From contig NZ_CSTE01000002.1 of the NCBI RefSeq assembly GCF_001368915.1, forward strand, positions 825,349-889,348: 64,000 nucleotides of DNA. The letters run 5' to 3'. Of this stretch, positions 60,513 to 64,000 are shown in pieces; the first letter of the stretch is position 1; each line of letters opens with the position of its first letter. Position numbers and translations under genes: made by a program. Source of the stretch: Haloferax massiliensis (lineage in GTDB: Archaea; Halobacteriota; Halobacteria; Halobacteriales; Haloferacaceae). Under the pieces are notes generated by a model. That model had not been told where the DNA came from, did not search any database, and worked only from the letters and a program-made list of their open reading frames with translations.

Positions 60513-60751
60513 AACGACCCCCGACGACGCCGACGTCGACGCCGATGTCGATGACGCCGACGCCGCCGCCAACGAGGCGGGTTCGCCCGACGACGCGGGA
60601 CCCGCTCGCCGCGGCCTACGACTCGACCGGCTACGGCGGCGACGGCGCCGTCGAGAGCCAGCGCGCCGGCTACCTCGCCGACGACACGCTCGAAGAGGCC
60701 GACCTGATTCGCGACTACAGCTTAGAGATACGAGAGAACGAAGATGAGTGA
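60505..60751 (+). pseudogene. Small MoxR-linked gene, frameshifted
   Basis: The ATG at 60505 gives MSETTPDDADVDADVDDADA in frame 1, which turns Arg-rich after residue 30. Near 60590 the sensible frame changes to frame 2, which encodes RDPLAAAYDSTGYGGDGAVESQ, then YLADDTLEEADLIRDYSLEI and ends RENEDE at 60751. A two-base loss of CG, or a one-base gain, around 60590 would restore an 80-residue acidic protein. Its role is unknown. It overlaps the coiled-coil and MoxR genes. Confidence 0.6.
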
Positions 60752-61760
60752 CAACCCAGACCGGCCCGGAGACGACGGACAGCAGACCGCAGTTGACGGC
60801 GAGGCCGCGGTCCCGACAGACGACGACCTCAGCATCGAGGAGCTCCAAGCGAGCGTCGGCGCGGTCAGAGACGAAGTCGGAAAGCGCATCATCGGCCAGC
60901 ACGACGTGGTCGAGCGACTCCTCGTCTGCGTCCTCTGCGACGGCAACGCGCTCCTCGAATCGAACCCCGGACTGGGGAAGACGACGCTCGTGCGCGCCCT
61001 CTCGGACGCGACGGACCTGGGGTTCTCGCGCGTGCAGAACACGCCCGACCTGATGCCCTCGGACATCACCGGCACCGAAATCATCCGCGAGACGCCGGAG
61101 GGCCGGGACTTCGTGTTCGAGCGCGGCCCCATCTTCGCCAACGTCGTCCTCGCCGACGAGATAAACCGGGCGACGCCGAAGACGCAGGCCGCGCTCCTCG
61201 AAGCCATGCAGGAAAAGCAGGTGACCGCCGCGGGCGAGACCTACGAGCTTCCGGACCCGTTTTTCGTCCTCGCCACGCAGAACCCCATCGACCAGGGCGG
61301 AACCTACCCGCTCCCGGAGGCGCAGACCGACCGCTTCCTGATGAAGATTCTCGTCGGCTACCCCGAGTTCGACGAGGAGCGGACCATCGTCAAGCAGTAC
61401 GCCGAGGGCGCGGCGTCGCCCGAGGTCGAGCGCGTCCTGCCGCGGACGCACCTGCTCGCGGCCCAGCGGTTGGTCCGGCAGGTTCCCATCTCCGACGACA
61501 TCCGCGACCGGACCATCGAACTGGTCCGCCGGACCCGCGAGGACGAGCAGGTCGAGTTCGGCGCGAGCCCCCGCGCGAGCATGGCGCTCGTCCTCGCCGC
61601 GAAGGCGCGGGCGTTCGTCCACGGGCGCACCCACGTCTCGTGGGAGGACGTCGTCGAGATGGCCCCGCCGGTCATCAGACACCGCGTCATCCTCGACTTC
61701 CGGGCGGAGCGCGAGGGGCTGTCGCCCGACGACGTGATTCAACGGCTGTTGAACGAGTGA
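60744..61760 (+). CDS. MoxR-type AAA+ ATPase
   Basis: The 338-residue protein has the MoxR pattern: an N-terminal helix, then ALLESNPGLGKTTLVRALSD (Walker A), QNTPDLMPSDITGTEI, ANVVLADEINRATPKTQAALLEAMQ (Walker B with DEIN), FFVLATQNPIDQGGTYPLPEAQTDRFLMKI (sensor) and the VQRLVRQVPIS arm. MoxR ATPases act as chaperones for VWA proteins, inserting metals or activating partners. It is encoded next to two VWA genes and a DUF58 gene, the classic MoxR neighbourhood. ATG at 60744 overlaps the preceding frame. Confidence 0.95.
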   Translation: MSDNPDRPGDDGQQTAVDGEAAVPTDDDLSIEELQASVGAVRDEVGKRIIGQHDVVERLLVCVLCDGNALLESNPGLGKTTLVRALSDATDLGFSRVQNTPDLMPSDITGTEIIRETPEGRDFVFERGPIFANVVLADEINRATPKTQAALLEAMQEKQVTAAGETYELPDPFFVLATQNPIDQGGTYPLPEAQTDRFLMKILVGYPEFDEERTIVKQYAEGAASPEVERVLPRTHLLAAQRLVRQVPISDDIRDRTIELVRRTREDEQVEFGASPRASMALVLAAKARAFVHGRTHVSWEDVVEMAPPVIRHRVILDFRAEREGLSPDDVIQRLLNE

Positions 61761-61767
61761 CCGACGG

Positions 61768-62658
61768 ATGATAGACCCCGGCTTCCTCGACGAACTCGAC
61801 CGCTTCGACACCTCGCTGAAGCGCGTCTCGAACGCCCGACGGCAGGGCGAACAGGAGTCGCCGGACGTGGGCGAGGGGCTCACGTTCAGCGACCACCGCC
61901 GGTACGCCGCCGGCGACGACCCGCGGCTCATCGACTGGAAGGTGTACGCCCGGACCGAGGAGCTGTTCATAAAGCGGTTCGAGGCCGAGCGGAACCTGAC
62001 GGTCCACGTCCTCCTCGACGCCTCGGCGTCGATGGACTTCGGCGAGGCCGACGCGAACAAGTTCGAGTACGGCGCGAAGCTCGGTCTCGGCTTCTGCCAC
62101 CTGACGGCCGAGGAGAACAACGACTTCCGGTTTTCGCTCCTCGGCGATTTGCCCGACCGCATCGACACCGACGCGTCGAGCCGCGGCGAGGTGCTCCGGC
62201 TCGTCGAGCACCTCAACGAGACGACGCCCGGCGGCGACGGCGACATCACGGCGGCGCTCTCGACCTACGCCGAGAGCATCCACTCGCGGTCGCTCGTGGT
62301 CGTCGTGAGCGACCTGCTTTTCGACCCCGACGACGTGGCCGCCGGCCTCGCAGCGCTCGCGCGGAACGACGTGCTCGTCGCGCAGGTGCTCACCTCCGAG
62401 GAACTCGGCCCCGAGGCGACGGGCGACGCCATCTTCGAGGACCCCGAGTCCGAGGCGACCCGCCGGACCTACTTCGGCGGGTCGGCGGCCCGACAGTACA
62501 CCGACCGACTCCAATCGCATCTCGCGGCGGTCGACGAGCGGTGTCAGGCGCTCGGCATCGAGCGCGAACTCGTCGACACCGGCGCGGACTTCTTCGACAC
62601 GTTCGCCGACCTCTGGCTCGGCGCGCGGCTCGGCGGCGAGCGGCGCGGTGGCGGCTGA
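61768..62658 (+). CDS. DUF58-family protein (MoxR partner)
   Basis: The 296-residue protein carries RYAAGDDPRLIDWKVYARTEELFIKRFE, the DUF58 signature (G-D-D-x-R-x-I-D-W), followed by a VWA-like domain with VLLDASASMDFGEADANKF (D-x-S-x-S-like MIDAS) and VVVSDLLFDPDD. In MoxR systems this protein is a membrane-linked or soluble partner whose VWA domain binds metal. It starts 8 nt after MoxR and is the last gene of the operon. Start ATG at 61768 is clear. Confidence 0.93.
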   Translation: MIDPGFLDELDRFDTSLKRVSNARRQGEQESPDVGEGLTFSDHRRYAAGDDPRLIDWKVYARTEELFIKRFEAERNLTVHVLLDASASMDFGEADANKFEYGAKLGLGFCHLTAEENNDFRFSLLGDLPDRIDTDASSRGEVLRLVEHLNETTPGGDGDITAALSTYAESIHSRSLVVVVSDLLFDPDDVAAGLAALARNDVLVAQVLTSEELGPEATGDAIFEDPESEATRRTYFGGSAARQYTDRLQSHLAAVDERCQALGIERELVDTGADFFDTFADLWLGARLGGERRGGG

Positions 62659-62724
62659 CCGGCGTCTCGGACCAACGTCGCCGCGGACCGCGGGCTTTTC
62701 ACGAATCACCCCCCATTGACCGGT

Positions 62725-63963
62725 GTGACGGAGACACAGGAGCGCCGCGTGGTCGGCCTCGTCGCCGGCTCGCACGTCGTCAACCACGCGTATCTGGTCG
62801 CGCTCGCGCCCGTTATCGGCCTCGTCGCCGACGACTTCGGCGTGAGTATCGCCGCCGTCGGCCTCGCCATCGGCGTCCAAGGCGGCGTCGTGACGCTCCT
62901 GCAACTCCCCTTCGGCTACCTCTCGGACGCGCGGAGTCGGACGCTCGTCCTCGCAATCTCGCTCGTCGCCGGCGCGGCGGGCATCGTCGCCACCGCGCTC
63001 GCGCCCTCGTATTCGTGGCTCCTCGCCTCGCAGGCGCTTCTCGGCGTCGGCATCGCGGGCCACCACCCCGCCCACTACCCGCTTTTGGCGACCGCCTCCT
63101 CGGAGACGAACCGCGGGCGGGCGTACTCGCTGCACGCCCTCGGCGGGTCGCTGGGCTTCGCCGTCTCGTACGCCATCGCCGCCGGCGTCGGCGCGCTCGG
63201 CCTCGGCTGGCGCTGGACCGTCGCGGGAATCGCCGTCTTCGGCGCGGCGTTCGCGCTCGTCGCGCTCCCGGTCGCCCGCGGCTTCCCCGAGCGAATCCGG
63301 AAGCCGGCGGCGGAGGACCGCCCGTCGTCGCGCCCCACGCTCGCGGGGATTCGGCGGGGCGCGTCGGAACTCCTCTCGTCGTCGGGGCTGCTGGGCCTCA
63401 CGGTCCTCTCGTTTCTCACCTCGGCGGCCGCGTGGTGCATCCGGACGTACGCGCCGCAGCTGCTCACCGCCGGCTACGGCCTCGCGCCGGGGACGGCGAA
63501 CCTCCTCGTCTCGGCGATGCTCGTCGTCGGCGCGGGGACGATTCTCGTCGGCGGCGCGCTCACCGACCGGGTCGGCCCCGGCACCGTCGCCCTCGGCGGC
63601 TACGCCGCGCTCGCGGGGCTGGCGACGCTCCTTGCGAGCGGGTCGCTCCCGCTCGCGCTCGTCGTGTTGATTCTCCCGCTGAGCGGAACCATCAGCGTCT
63701 CTCGCCCCGCGCGCTCGACGCTCGCCGACCGCCTCTCCGAGCGCGCCGACCTCGGGAAGAACTTCGCCGTCGTCACCGTCGGCATCTCGCTCGGCGGGGC
63801 CGTCGCGCCCCCGGCGTTCGGGGCGCTCATCGAACTCGCGGGCGTCCGCGTCACCTTCGGCGTCGTCGCCGTCCTCGGCCTGCTCTCGGTCGGGCTGACG
63901 CGGTGGCTCCTCGGGCGAGTCGACGGGTCGGCGCGGCGGCCGCAGACGGCCCCGAGCGACTGA
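62725..63963 (+). CDS. Major facilitator superfamily transporter
   Basis: From GTG at 62725 (TTG at 62716 is the alternative) the protein has 412 residues with about 12 hydrophobic helices. It starts TETQERRVVGLVAGSHVVNHAYL and has the loop 2-3 motif LPFGYLSDARSRTLVLAI (G-x-L-a-D-x-x-x-R), plus the mid-protein acidic/Arg-rich loop (FPERIRKPAAEDRPSSRP). The HVVNHAYL motif is typical of haloarchaeal sugar/phosphonate-type MFS permeases. The substrate is unknown. The leader is short and GC-rich, with no promoter signal I can single out. Confidence 0.88.
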   Translation: MTETQERRVVGLVAGSHVVNHAYLVALAPVIGLVADDFGVSIAAVGLAIGVQGGVVTLLQLPFGYLSDARSRTLVLAISLVAGAAGIVATALAPSYSWLLASQALLGVGIAGHHPAHYPLLATASSETNRGRAYSLHALGGSLGFAVSYAIAAGVGALGLGWRWTVAGIAVFGAAFALVALPVARGFPERIRKPAAEDRPSSRPTLAGIRRGASELLSSSGLLGLTVLSFLTSAAAWCIRTYAPQLLTAGYGLAPGTANLLVSAMLVVGAGTILVGGALTDRVGPGTVALGGYAALAGLATLLASGSLPLALVVLILPLSGTISVSRPARSTLADRLSERADLGKNFAVVTVGISLGGAVAPPAFGALIELAGVRVTFGVVAVLGLLSVGLTRWLLGRVDGSARRPQTAPSD

Positions 63964-64000
63964 CGGCGGCGCGTTCGTGCTCGGTTACTCGCCGCTCCTC

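Noticed and set aside
1-64000. CRISPR array or insertion sequence
   Set aside because: No regularly spaced repeats of 25-40 bp were seen, and there is no transposase reading frame with a DDE or HUH (IS200) pattern besides the plasmid Rep.

Overview
The window is chromosomal DNA from an extreme halophilic archaeon, most likely a Haloferax species. The evidence is very high G+C, strongly Asp/Glu-rich proteins, AT-rich TATA boxes about 25-30 nt upstream of start codons (leaderless transcripts), archaeal-type metabolism (PorAB, archaeal triosephosphate isomerase, GTP cyclohydrolase III, aMBF1) and a tRNA-Trp gene with a large intron. The dihydrofolate reductase looks very like Haloferax volcanii HdrA as I remember it, but is not identical to it, so I favour a relative of H. 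volcanii.

Layout. 1-8 kb: aromatic amino acid genes (tyrA start, aroA, aroC) mixed with a short-chain dehydrogenase, a Xaa-Pro peptidase and a phosphodiesterase-type hydrolase. 8-11.5 kb: pyruvate:ferredoxin oxidoreductase porA-porB with an Lrp-type regulator downstream. 11.5-15 kb: DNA polymerase IV with a PCNA-binding tail, then a HerA/FtsK-like ATPase. 14.8-23 kb, mostly minus strand: tpiA, aMBF1, a frameshifted PAS histidine kinase, an overlapping hisC / nucleotide kinase / CDP-alcohol phosphatidyltransferase operon, and a Tat-exported GMC dehydrogenase with its small subunit. 23-33.7 kb: small-molecule enzymes, including a tight operon of GTP cyclohydrolase III, a medium-chain dehydrogenase, a PTPS-family enzyme and a family-4 glycosyltransferase, then an MFS permease and hdrA.

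33.8-41.1 kb is a 7.3-kb integrated element inserted at the 3' end of tRNA-Trp. It has degenerate flanking direct repeats, a tyrosine recombinase, a HUH-type Rep, a winged-helix regulator behind a strong inverted repeat, a RelE-type toxin-antitoxin pair, and an orphan TumA-type antitoxin whose toxin is reduced to a C-terminal remnant. No capsid or spike gene is visible, so it looks like an integrative plasmid.

41.1-64 kb: tRNA-Trp (its intron carries an 8-nt complement of its own anticodon loop), guaB, a TrmB-type regulator, and then the most unusual locus of the window: a HalX response regulator, a 46-residue single-helix peptide, a caspase-like CHAT protease convergent with the peptide at zero spacing, and a DUF7504-type protein in the protease operon. 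After that come UspA, an aminotransferase/Lrp pair, twin PH-domain membrane proteins, an NhaC-type antiporter, and a VWA-VWA-coiled-coil-MoxR-DUF58 operon that carries two reading-frame lesions. An MFS permease closes the window.

Three otherwise normal chromosomal loci (histidine kinase, first VWA gene, small MoxR-linked gene) have broken frames. Either these genes are decaying or the assembly has indel errors.
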